A DNA stretch of 64,000 nucleotides from Blautia sp. An81 (GTDB lineage Bacteria > Bacillota > Clostridia > Lachnospirales > Lachnospiraceae). This document shows, piece after piece, positions 16,568-23,335 of the stretch. The translations under genes and the position numbers were made by a program. The first letter of the stretch is position 1, and each line of letters starts with the position of its first letter. The DNA is taken from NCBI RefSeq assembly GCF_002161285.1, contig NZ_NFHH01000003.1:223901-287900 (forward strand), given 5' to 3'. Under the pieces are notes generated by a model that ran no database searches, was not told the DNA's origin, and worked only from the letters and a program-made list of their open reading frames with translations.

Positions 16568-16631
16568 AATTCCCCAGCAACCGCCCAGCATGTATGATGA
16601 CATACTTGCTTGACTAGCTGCTGGCGGAATT
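16568..16631 (+). repeat. 64-bp imperfect palindrome after the toxin-antitoxin-like pair
   Basis: AATTCCCCAGCA at the left pairs with TGCTGGCGGAATT at the right (12 bp with one bulged C); an inner GTATG/CATAC hairpin caps it. No T tract follows on either strand, so it is not an ordinary terminator. It ends exactly where repeat copy 2 begins. Confidence 0.6.
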
Positions 16632-16703
16632 AAGAAAATCAGAGAATCACAGGAGATTTTTGCAGATCACTGACAAAAGTCTTCTGTGATTTTTCTGCTT
16701 TTA
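16631..16703 (+). repeat. Direct repeat copy 2 (within intact tmcAL 3' end)
   Basis: Second copy of the 73-bp repeat, three substitutions from 15808-15880. It contains a hairpin (AATCACAGGAGA at 16645-16656 with TCTTCTGTGATT at 16680-16691) followed by a T-rich run, so it can terminate the toxin-antitoxin-like transcript while coding for the TmcAL C-terminus on the other strand. Confidence 0.93.
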
Positions 16704-17910
16704 CGGACTCATACAGGTCTGCACAGAACAGATCTTTTTCAAAAGCTTTTCTGCAATCTTCCGGAAGCATTTTCCGATAATCGGCAGCTTTGGTGATCAC
16801 AGGGATCCGGCTGCTGTCCTGAAGCATGCGCAGAAGAGAGGAACTTTCCTTTCGGAAGCCCAGGAGCCGTACATAGCCGGGAGTTTCTGACATATCCTCC
16901 TTGGTGATGGACAGAAGGATATGGAGGAGAGCACGGCTGATCCGGGTATAAGTCATTTCTCTGGTTTTTAAAAGAGAAATAAACTGAGAAAAGGAAGCAA
17001 AATGATTTCGTTCCCTGATGATCCTTCTGGCCAGGTCTAAAGACACATCGGCAAAACCAGCAAGCTCTTCCGGAGTATGGAGCAAAAGCCGGTATTTCAG
17101 AAGAAGAGAAAAATCATCTTCCGTTACAGGAAGGTCCCAGGACAGTAAATCTTTTGTAAAAGCAGCCACAGAATCCGGCTGGGTATAGGCCAGAAGTTTT
17201 TCTAAAGGCATATCCTCGTATTTTGGACCAGTAAGGAGCCGACGGACAGCGGTGGCGCTGGAAAGGGGCTGAGAGAGGCTTTCGTCGTGATATCCGGCCC
17301 CTTCTCTTTTTACAGTAACAGGAGATATCCGGCTGTTCAGCCGGGAAAGGGCTTTGCAGTATTCAATTCCCAGAAGATTGTTAGGACTGTCCAATAAATT
17401 TTCGATTCCGGAAAAAAGGGCATCTCCGGAGAAACTTTGGTCGTGACGGGCTTCCAGATATTTTTTTAATGCTGATTTTCTTGCAGCAGGAAAGGGAAGT
17501 CCTTCTTTTAATGAATCCCGCAGGAAGTTTTGAAATTCTTCAGGCTCCTTGTCTAGGACTTGTCCCAGCTTCTGACAGGAAACAACGTCTCCGGATTCGC
17601 TGCCAAAGCACAGGTGATCCACGCAATCCAAAGCGTCCAGGATTCCTACGGCCCCCTTGGAGAAATATTCGGCACTTCCGCAGGCCCAACAGGAGGGCAG
17701 CTCCAGTACTGCGTCAGCCCCTCCCAGAAGAGCCATTCGGGTTCTGGCATATTTATCAAAGACAGCAGGAGCTCCTCTCTGAACAAAGTCTCCGCTCATG
17801 ATCACAAGGACATACCGGTCACCGGTGAGTTTCCGGGCTTGCTTTATCTGATAGCCGTGGCCTTTGTGAAAGGGGTTGTATTCTGCAATGATTCCTGTAA
17901 TAGCTTCCAT
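16639..17910 (-). CDS. tmcAL: tRNA(Met) cytidine acetate ligase
   Basis: Forms N4-acetylcytidine at the wobble base of elongator tRNA(Met) using acetate and ATP. The N-terminus GIIAEYNPFHKGH carries the HxGH nucleotidyltransferase motif, followed by VIMSGDFVQRGAPA and GADAVLELP, all conserved in TmcAL (formerly YlbM). Length of 423 residues is normal. AAGGAAGG lies 7-8 bases upstream of its ATG on the minus strand. Its 3' end is repeated at 15811-15880. The use of acetate fits an acetogen, though the enzyme is common across Firmicutes. Confidence 0.95.
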   Translation of the reverse strand: MEAITGIIAEYNPFHKGHGYQIKQARKLTGDRYVLVIMSGDFVQRGAPAVFDKYARTRMALLGGADAVLELPSCWACGSAEYFSKGAVGILDALDCVDHLCFGSESGDVVSCQKLGQVLDKEPEEFQNFLRDSLKEGLPFPAARKSALKKYLEARHDQSFSGDALFSGIENLLDSPNNLLGIEYCKALSRLNSRISPVTVKREGAGYHDESLSQPLSSATAVRRLLTGPKYEDMPLEKLLAYTQPDSVAAFTKDLLSWDLPVTEDDFSLLLKYRLLLHTPEELAGFADVSLDLARRIIRERNHFASFSQFISLLKTREMTYTRISRALLHILLSITKEDMSETPGYVRLLGFRKESSSLLRMLQDSSRIPVITKAADYRKMLPEDCRKAFEKDLFCADLYESVKAEKSQKTFVSDLQKSPVIL

Positions 17911-18058
17911 AAGAAACTTCCTTCCTTAACATTTCATACATTTTCACAGAAAGTGATTTGAATTGTGATACCACCCAGTATACAGGAACAGCCGGGAATT
18001 TGGCAACGGCTTGTTTGGAAAAGAATACAATTTTCCCGGGAAAATCCCCAACACGCTC

Positions 18059-18087
18059 TTGTATGGCCTTTTAAAACGTTGTATAAT
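18059..18087 (+). promoter_or_regulatory. Promoter of ackA
   Basis: TTGTAT at 18059-18064 and TATAAT at 18082-18087 with a 17-bp spacer. The implied leader is about 220 nt and contains a large palindrome. Confidence 0.7.
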
Positions 18088-18134
18088 ATCACTAAATGTG
18101 GGGTCTTTTTTAAAGGAGCTGCCCCAAGAACCCC

Positions 18135-18245
18135 TATGTCAGGAATATTTATACATTTTATGCGAATTTGTCGAGCACAGCTTTGAGACCATAGGCTCAA
18201 AGTTGTGCGGACTGAGCAATAAAATGTATAAATATTCTCGATACA
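18135..18245 (+). repeat. Long palindromic element in the ackA leader
   Basis: The outer arms, 18143-18161 and 18219-18237, are perfectly complementary over 19 bp of AT-rich sequence. Inside, 18176-18187 and 18196-18207 (CACAGCTTTGAG / CTCAAAGTTGTG) pair over 12 bp with one G.U. The whole folds into one roughly 95-nt hairpin. It could be a small palindromic mobile element (MITE- or REP-like) or a structured leader RNA; no T tract follows. Confidence 0.75.
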
Positions 18246-18313
18246 GGTAAATTGGGCGGTTTTTTCGAGAAGTCCTCACCTGAGATTATCTAATGATAGC
18301 GGAGGAAGAAAAA

Positions 18314-19516
18314 ATGAACGTATTAGTAGTAAACTGCGGAAGTTCATCACTGAAATTCCAGTTGATCAATTCTGAGACAGAAGCCGTTGCAGCTAAAGGC
18401 TTATGCGAGCGTATCGGACTTGACGGGAGACTGGTATACCAGCCTACAGGCGGAGAAAAAGAAGTTACAGAGGCAGCTATGCCTACTCACACAGAGGCTA
18501 TTAAGATGGTACTGGACGCTCTGGTAAATCCTAAGACAGGCGTATTAAAGAGCCTGGACGAGGTAGAGGCTATCGGTCATCGTGTTCTTCACGGCGGAGC
18601 AAAGATCTCTGACTCCTGTATTATCAATGATGAAGTAATTTCTGTTATTGAAGAGTGCTGCGACCTGGGACCACTTCACAATCCTGCAAACCTTATGGGT
18701 ATCCGGGCATGTATGGAGCTGATGCCGGGAAAACCAAACGTAGCTGTATTCGACACAGCTTTCCATCAGACTATGCCTGAGAAAGCATATATGTATGCTA
18801 TCCCATATAAATACTATGACAAATACAAAGTTCGTAAATACGGTTTCCACGGAACTTCTCACAGATTCGTTTCTAAAGAGACTATCAAATTCCTGGGCCT
18901 GGATCCGGAAAACTCTAAAGTGATCGTTGCTCACTTAGGAAACGGTTCTTCTATCAGTGCAGTAGTAAACGGCAAATGTGTAGATACTTCCATGGGCCTT
19001 ACACCTCTGGAAGGTCTGGTAATGGGTACACGTTCCGGCGACCTGGATCCTGCTGTTCTGGAATACATCTGCAACAAAGAAAATATCAGCGTATCTGAGA
19101 TGGTAAGGATCCTGAACAAAGAGTCTGGCTTACTGGGACTTTCTCAGGGACTTTCCAGCGACTTCCGTGACCTGAGCGAAGCTATGGAAAACGGAAATCC
19201 TGATGCAAAACGTGCTATTGACTGCCTGTGCTACAGAATCATCAAATATATCGGTTCCTATGTGGCAGCTATGAACGGTGTAGACGCTATTGCCTTTACA
19301 GGCGGTATCGGTGAGAATGCAGCCCTTGTCCGCAAAACTGTTGTTGACAATCTGTCCTATCTGGGAATCACTCTGGATGAGGAAGCAAATAAGGCAAGAG
19401 GAGAGGACAAAGTAATCTCTACTCCTGACTCAAAAGTAACAGTTGCTGTTATTCCTACTAACGAAGAACTGGCTATCTGCCAGGAGACAGCAGAACTGGT
19501 AAAAAATCAGAAATAA
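18314..19516 (+). CDS. ackA: Acetate kinase
   Basis: Transfers phosphate from acetyl phosphate to ADP, giving acetate and ATP: the substrate-level phosphorylation step of acetogenesis. Both signatures are present, NCGSSSLKFQL at the N-terminus and GFHGTSHRFVS near residue 177, with TGGIGENA towards the C-terminus. Length is 400 residues. ATG 18314 is chosen over 18293 because GGAGGA at 18301-18306 is 7 bases upstream. The usual partner pta is not in the window. The gene ends 3 bp before the next promoter box. Confidence 0.97.
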   Translation: MNVLVVNCGSSSLKFQLINSETEAVAAKGLCERIGLDGRLVYQPTGGEKEVTEAAMPTHTEAIKMVLDALVNPKTGVLKSLDEVEAIGHRVLHGGAKISDSCIINDEVISVIEECCDLGPLHNPANLMGIRACMELMPGKPNVAVFDTAFHQTMPEKAYMYAIPYKYYDKYKVRKYGFHGTSHRFVSKETIKFLGLDPENSKVIVAHLGNGSSISAVVNGKCVDTSMGLTPLEGLVMGTRSGDLDPAVLEYICNKENISVSEMVRILNKESGLLGLSQGLSSDFRDLSEAMENGNPDAKRAIDCLCYRIIKYIGSYVAAMNGVDAIAFTGGIGENAALVRKTVVDNLSYLGITLDEEANKARGEDKVISTPDSKVTVAVIPTNEELAICQETAELVKNQK

Positions 19517-19519
19517 TGG

Positions 19520-19548
19520 TTGACAAACCTGGGATACCTATGTATAAT
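19520..19548 (+). promoter_or_regulatory. Consensus promoter for the yceD-rpmF pair
   Basis: TTGACA at 19520-19525 and TATAAT at 19543-19548 with a 17-bp spacer: a perfect sigma-A promoter, starting right after the ackA stop. Confidence 0.9.
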
Positions 19549-19574
19549 TGACAAGGTGTGATTAGGAGACTATT

Positions 19575-20102
19575 ATGCTAATTGATTTATCAGAAATTTT
19601 ATCCCTGGAAGGAAAGACACAGGTTGTGGAAGCGCCTGTTTCCATGGATTCCTTTCAAAGCAGACTGGGAGAATTCCCGGTAGCCGAGAAGGAGCCTTTG
19701 ACTGTGACTATTACAAACACAGGAAATAAGGTTCTCAAGATAGAAGTCCAAGGTCATATTACAGTAAAGATTCCCTGCGATAAGTGCCTGAAGGAGGTTC
19801 CTACAGAATTTTCCATAGACATGGAGCAGGAAGTAGATATGAAGGCTTCTGGAGAAGACAGGATAAAAGACTTAGATGAAATTAATTATGTCACAGGTTG
19901 CAGCCTGGACGTAGAGCAGTTAGTGCATAATGAGATTTTAATCCATTGGCCTTTAAGGGTTCTATGTAGAGAGGACTGCCGTGGTCTCTGTCCGGTATGC
20001 GGCAAAGATCTGAACGAAGGTTCTTGTAACTGTGATCAGTCAAGTCCTGATCCACGAATGGCGGCAATCCGTGATATATTTAGCAAATTTAAGGAGGTGT
20101 AA
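19575..20102 (+). CDS. DUF177 (YceD) family protein
   Basis: 175 residues of the YceD/DUF177 family, almost always found next to rpmF and thought to act in 23S rRNA metabolism or large-subunit assembly. Visible features are PCDKCLKEVP and, near the C-terminus, REDCRGLCPVCGKDLNEGSCNC, whose Cys pairs suggest a metal site. It is separated from rpmF by 3 bp and shares its promoter. The exact activity is unknown. Confidence 0.9.
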   Translation: MLIDLSEILSLEGKTQVVEAPVSMDSFQSRLGEFPVAEKEPLTVTITNTGNKVLKIEVQGHITVKIPCDKCLKEVPTEFSIDMEQEVDMKASGEDRIKDLDEINYVTGCSLDVEQLVHNEILIHWPLRVLCREDCRGLCPVCGKDLNEGSCNCDQSSPDPRMAAIRDIFSKFKEV

Positions 20103-20105
20103 CCT

Positions 20106-20291
20106 ATGTCCATCTGTCCAAAGAATAAATCTTCTAAAGCTAGAAGAGATAAAAGAAGAGCAAACTGGAAAATGAGCGCTCCCAATTTGGTAAAATGCAG
20201 CAAGTGCGGCGCATTAATGATGCCACACAGAGTTTGCCGTGCATGCGGAAGCTACAACAAGAGAGAGATTATCAAAATGGAAGAAGCATAA
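20106..20291 (+). CDS. rpmF: 50S ribosomal protein L32
   Basis: 61 residues with the L32 pattern NKSSKARRDKRRAN followed by a four-Cys zinc ribbon (CSKCGALMMPHRVCRACG). The N-terminus MSICPKNK is typical of this group. It is coupled to the DUF177 gene and followed by a strong terminator. Confidence 0.97.
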   Translation: MSICPKNKSSKARRDKRRANWKMSAPNLVKCSKCGALMMPHRVCRACGSYNKREIIKMEEA

Positions 20292-20307
20292 AACATGCAG
20301 CTTGCAG

Positions 20308-20340
20308 GTCCTGGGGCGTATGCCTCAGGACCTTATTTGT
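20308..20340 (+). terminator. Intrinsic terminator after rpmF
   Basis: GGTCCTGGGGC-GTAT-GCCTCAGGACC, an 11-bp stem with one G.U pair, followed by TTATTTGTTTT. Confidence 0.9.
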
Positions 20341-20459
20341 TTTATAAAAAAGACTTTCGGACTGCCTATAGAATATATGCCCTTCAGGCGGAAATATCTA
20401 CCGTAACATGGATATAGAAATAATTATTTAATAAAATCGTAATATTTTCAGGAAAAACC

Positions 20460-20488
20460 TTGCAGACAGTTGAAAAATAAGTTAATAT
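20460..20488 (+). promoter_or_regulatory. Promoter of the lipoprotein gene
   Basis: TTGCAG at 20460-20465 and TAATAT at 20483-20488 with a 17-bp spacer. The 80-nt leader contains overlapping small stems (TATAGG/CCTATA and AGGC/GCCT). Nothing else is recognised between 20341 and 20574. Confidence 0.6.
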
Positions 20489-20574
20489 GTTGTCAGGACT
20501 GTATAGGCGGAATGCCTGGAAACCTATAGTATTACATTGCTAAAGGGAGTATTGCTATAAGGAGGAATGTTATA

Positions 20575-21165
20575 GTGAAAAATAAATGGGTAAAAAAAGG
20601 TCTGGTTCTTTTTAGTGCAGGATGTCTTGCTTTTGCAATGACAGGATGCAGTCAGATACAGGAACAGGCCCAGGAAATTGTAAATCAGGTGACAAATAGT
20701 GGAGATAGTACTGAGGAAGAAGAAACTCAGGAAGAAGAAACAGTAACAGAGCCGGAAGTAGAAGTTGCAAAACCGGAACTGACAACTGACTTGAGCGGAT
20801 CCGTTACCTATAAAACAGGTGACACTGCAAAAGCACTGACAGTAGAAGCGGCTACATCAGATGAAGGCACCATCACATATCAGTGGTATCAGTCCTCCAC
20901 AAATAAAAATGGCGGGGGTACCCTTATTGAAGGAGCTACAGAAAACAGTTATGTTCCTTCCACAGAGGAGGCAGGAACCACCTATTATTATGTTGTGGCT
21001 ACCAGCACTATAGAAAATTCCAGCAATGGAGTTACCAGTGCTACTGCAGAAGTGATTGTTACGGCTGATGACAGCCAGGAAGGACAGGAGCAGACAGAAA
21101 CCTCAGAGGGAGAAACACAGGAAGCAGGAAGTACGGAAAACAGCGATCAGGAGAATCAGGGCTGA
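20575..21165 (+). CDS. Lipoprotein with an Ig-like domain
   Basis: 196 residues. A basic N-terminus and hydrophobic core end in the lipobox AMTGC, with Cys25 as the lipidated residue, so the mature protein is anchored to the outer face of the membrane. A Glu/Thr-rich linker follows (about residues 45-65), then one beta-sandwich of about 90 residues (TYKTGDTAKALTVEA, ITYQWYQSS, YYVVATSTIE) of the bacterial Ig-like type, and a Glu/Gln-rich tail. GTG is the start, with AAGGAGG at 20559-20565. Its single domain suggests an accessory surface role; function is unknown. Confidence 0.85.
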   Translation: MKNKWVKKGLVLFSAGCLAFAMTGCSQIQEQAQEIVNQVTNSGDSTEEEETQEEETVTEPEVEVAKPELTTDLSGSVTYKTGDTAKALTVEAATSDEGTITYQWYQSSTNKNGGGTLIEGATENSYVPSTEEAGTTYYYVVATSTIENSSNGVTSATAEVIVTADDSQEGQEQTETSEGETQEAGSTENSDQENQG

Positions 21166-21182
21166 TTTTATAGATAGTTTTC

Positions 21183-21230
21183 AGAGGCTGGCGTCTAAAG
21201 TGAAACAGACGGCGGCCTCTTGCATTTTTT
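21183..21230 (+). terminator. Intrinsic terminator of the lipoprotein gene
   Basis: AGAGGCTGGCGTCT (21183-21196) pairs with AGACGGCGGCCTCT (21207-21220) with one G.U and one mismatch, followed by TGCATTTTTT. Confidence 0.8.
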
Positions 21231-21248
21231 ACAGATGTCTAGTACAAT
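21220..21248 (+). promoter_or_regulatory. Possible promoter of plsX
   Basis: TTGCAT at 21220-21225 and TACAAT at 21243-21248, 17-bp spacer, overlapping the tail of the preceding terminator. No FapR-type operator was recognised. Confidence 0.5.
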
Positions 21249-21275
21249 CATTGTTAGTATGACAGGAGGATTGAC

Positions 21276-22304
21276 ATGGAGAATTTGATCAGAGTGGCAG
21301 TAGATGCTATGGGAGGAGATTATGCTCCCACAGAGGCTGTAAAAGGTGCAGTAGCTGCCGTAAAGGAAAAAGAAAATGTGGAAGTGCTGCTGGTAGGAAA
21401 ACAGGAAGTGATAGAAAAAGAACTGTCAGCCTGTTCTTACCCCAAAGAAAGGATTCGGGTGATCAACGCCAGTCAGGTGATCGAAACAGGAGAGCCGCCG
21501 GTGGCAGCTATCAGAGGGAAAAAAGACTCTTCCATTGTAGTGGCTATGAAGATGGTAAAGAAAGGAGAAGCGGATGCTTTTGTATCTGCAGGAAGCTCCG
21601 GAGCTATTTTGGTAGGAGGTACAACCATCGTGGGAAGGATCCGGGGAGTAGAAAGAGCCCCTCTTGCCCCTCTTATCCCTACAAAGAATGGAGTATCCCT
21701 TCTCATTGACTGTGGCGCCAACGTAGATGCCAGAGCTTCTCATCTGGTTCAGTTTGCTAAAATGGGCTCAATTTATATGGAGCATGTGGTAGGAGTAAAA
21801 AATCCCCGGGTAGGTATCGTAAACATCGGAGTGGAAGAGGAGAAAGGAAACGCCCTGGTAAAGGAAACCTATCCTTTGCTGAGAGAATGTAAAGATATTA
21901 ATTTTGTCGGCAGCATTGAAGCAAGAGAAATCCCTTCAGGAGCAGCTGATGTTATTGTTACAGAGGCCTTTGTGGGAAATGTGATCCTGAAACTGTATGA
22001 AGGGCTGGGGGCCACCCTTCTTTCCAAGGTAAAAGAAGGGCTGATGTCTTCCCTTCGCAGTAAGATCGGAGCGCTTCTGATCAAACCGGCTTTAAAGAGC
22101 ACTCTGAAAAGCTTTGATGCGAGTCACTATGGCGGAGCGCCTCTTCTGGGGCTTCGGGGCCTGGTGGTGAAATGCCATGGAAATTCCAAAGAGACCGAAT
22201 TTAAAAATTCCATCATCCAGTGTATCTCTTTTAAAGAACAGCAGATCAATGAGAGAATTGGAGAAAACCTTTCGGTTTCTAAAGAAGAGAAAAAAGAAGG
22301 ATAA
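21276..22304 (+). CDS. plsX: Phosphate acyltransferase PlsX
   Basis: Converts acyl-ACP to acyl-phosphate for phosphatidic acid synthesis, working upstream of PlsY (46389-47033 here). The N-terminal VAVDAMGGDYAP is diagnostic, with SAGSSGAILVGG and the C-terminal GGAPLLGLRG. Length of 342 residues is normal. It starts the classic plsX-acpP-rnc-smc-ftsY order; acpP follows after 12 bp. Confidence 0.96.
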   Translation: MENLIRVAVDAMGGDYAPTEAVKGAVAAVKEKENVEVLLVGKQEVIEKELSACSYPKERIRVINASQVIETGEPPVAAIRGKKDSSIVVAMKMVKKGEADAFVSAGSSGAILVGGTTIVGRIRGVERAPLAPLIPTKNGVSLLIDCGANVDARASHLVQFAKMGSIYMEHVVGVKNPRVGIVNIGVEEEKGNALVKETYPLLRECKDINFVGSIEAREIPSGAADVIVTEAFVGNVILKLYEGLGATLLSKVKEGLMSSLRSKIGALLIKPALKSTLKSFDASHYGGAPLLGLRGLVVKCHGNSKETEFKNSIIQCISFKEQQINERIGENLSVSKEEKKEG

Positions 22305-22316
22305 GGAGGGCATGTC

Positions 22317-22547
22317 ATGGAATTGGAAAAATTACAGAAGATAATTGCTGAAGTTTTAAATGTTGATACTGCGGAGGTGGCTTTGGACACCACTTTTGTA
22401 GATGACTTGGGAGCGGATTCTCTGGATGTTTTCCAAATTATGATGGGCATTGAAGAAGAATTTGACATTGAAATTCCCACAGAGGAGGTAGAACAGATTG
22501 TTTCTGTGGGAGATGCAGTAGAAAAGATCAAGAAATTAGTAGGCTAA
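22317..22547 (+). CDS. acpP: Acyl carrier protein
   Basis: 76-residue acidic helical protein. The phosphopantetheine serine is in GADSLDVFQ, preceded by TTFVDDLGA. DVFQ in place of the commoner DTVE after the serine is a mild variation. It carries acyl chains for fatty acid and phospholipid synthesis, directly supplying PlsX. AAGGAGG precedes the start. Confidence 0.95.
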   Translation: MELEKLQKIIAEVLNVDTAEVALDTTFVDDLGADSLDVFQIMMGIEEEFDIEIPTEEVEQIVSVGDAVEKIKKLVG

Positions 22548-22624
22548 GGATCAGGGATGTCTTCGGAGCTGGGGGAATCTTGAATACAGCAGAAGGCATC
22601 CCATTTCCTTGCGAAGGAGAGCGT

Positions 22625-23335
22625 ATGAAAGATACAAGAAAATTTTTGGAGTTGGAAAAGAAGATTGGATATGAGTTTGAGAACTTTCAGCTTCTCATTA
22701 ACGCCATGACCCACAGTTCTTATGCCAACGAACACCATATTCCTTACAGCGGGAATAATGAGAGACTGGAATTTCTGGGAGATGCGGTACTGGAGGTTAC
22801 ATCCAGTGAATTTCTGTTCCATAAATTTCAGGATATGCCGGAAGGCGAACTGACAAAGAAAAGAGCCAGCATGGTCTGTGAGCCTACGTTGGCCCTGTGC
22901 GCCAGGGAGATTCCACTGGGAGATTATCTTCTTCTGGGAAAAGGGGAAGAGGCTACGGGAGGAAGAAAACGGGACTCTATCGTATCAGATGCTATGGAAG
23001 CACTGATAGGCGCCATTTATCTGGATGGTGGTTTTGCTAATGCAAAAGAGTTTATTCACAGGTTTATTTTAAATGATATTGAGAATAAGGAGCTCTTTTA
23101 TGATAGCAAGACTACACTTCAGGAGATTGTCCAGGGACAGTATGAGGAAGACGTCCACTATGTACTTGTAAAAGAGGAAGGACCGGATCACAACAAGTCC
23201 TTCTATGTGGAAGCCGTGCTGGGAAACCGGGTTCTGGGAGAGGGATGCGGCCATACCAAGAAAGGAGCAGAGCAGCAGGCAGCATACTGTGCCATTAAAA
23301 AACTGAAGAGCAAAAAGGGTGACTTATGTATCTAA
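22625..23335 (+). CDS. rnc: Ribonuclease III
   Basis: Cleaves double-stranded RNA in rRNA and mRNA maturation. The catalytic signature NERLEFLGDAVLE is in the first half, with the downstream acidic region DAMEALIGAIYLDGG, and a C-terminal dsRNA-binding domain (TLQEIVQGQ to KKGAEQQAAYCAIKKL). The frame opens at 22580, but GAAGGAGA just before ATG 22625 gives the better start and a 236-residue protein. Its 3' end overlaps smc by 10 bp. Confidence 0.97.
   Translation: MKDTRKFLELEKKIGYEFENFQLLINAMTHSSYANEHHIPYSGNNERLEFLGDAVLEVTSSEFLFHKFQDMPEGELTKKRASMVCEPTLALCAREIPLGDYLLLGKGEEATGGRKRDSIVSDAMEALIGAIYLDGGFANAKEFIHRFILNDIENKELFYDSKTTLQEIVQGQYEEDVHYVLVKEEGPDHNKSFYVEAVLGNRVLGEGCGHTKKGAEQQAAYCAIKKLKSKKGDLCI

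Larger units (their letters stand above)
17911..18313 (+). other. Intergenic region between tmcAL and ackA
   Basis: About 400 bp between divergent genes. It holds the ackA promoter at 18059-18087 and a large palindrome at 18143-18237. Short open frames on both strands overlap the palindrome but have no convincing ribosome binding sites or family similarity, so I call the region noncoding. Confidence 0.75.

Noticed and set aside
17965..18250. Overlapping short frames in the tmcAL-ackA intergenic region
   Set aside because: They consist largely of the palindrome at 18143-18237, lack good ribosome binding sites and resemble no protein family.
21056..21262. Open frame across the lipoprotein 3' end
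   Set aside because: It is out of frame with the lipoprotein gene and runs through the terminator at 21183-21230.
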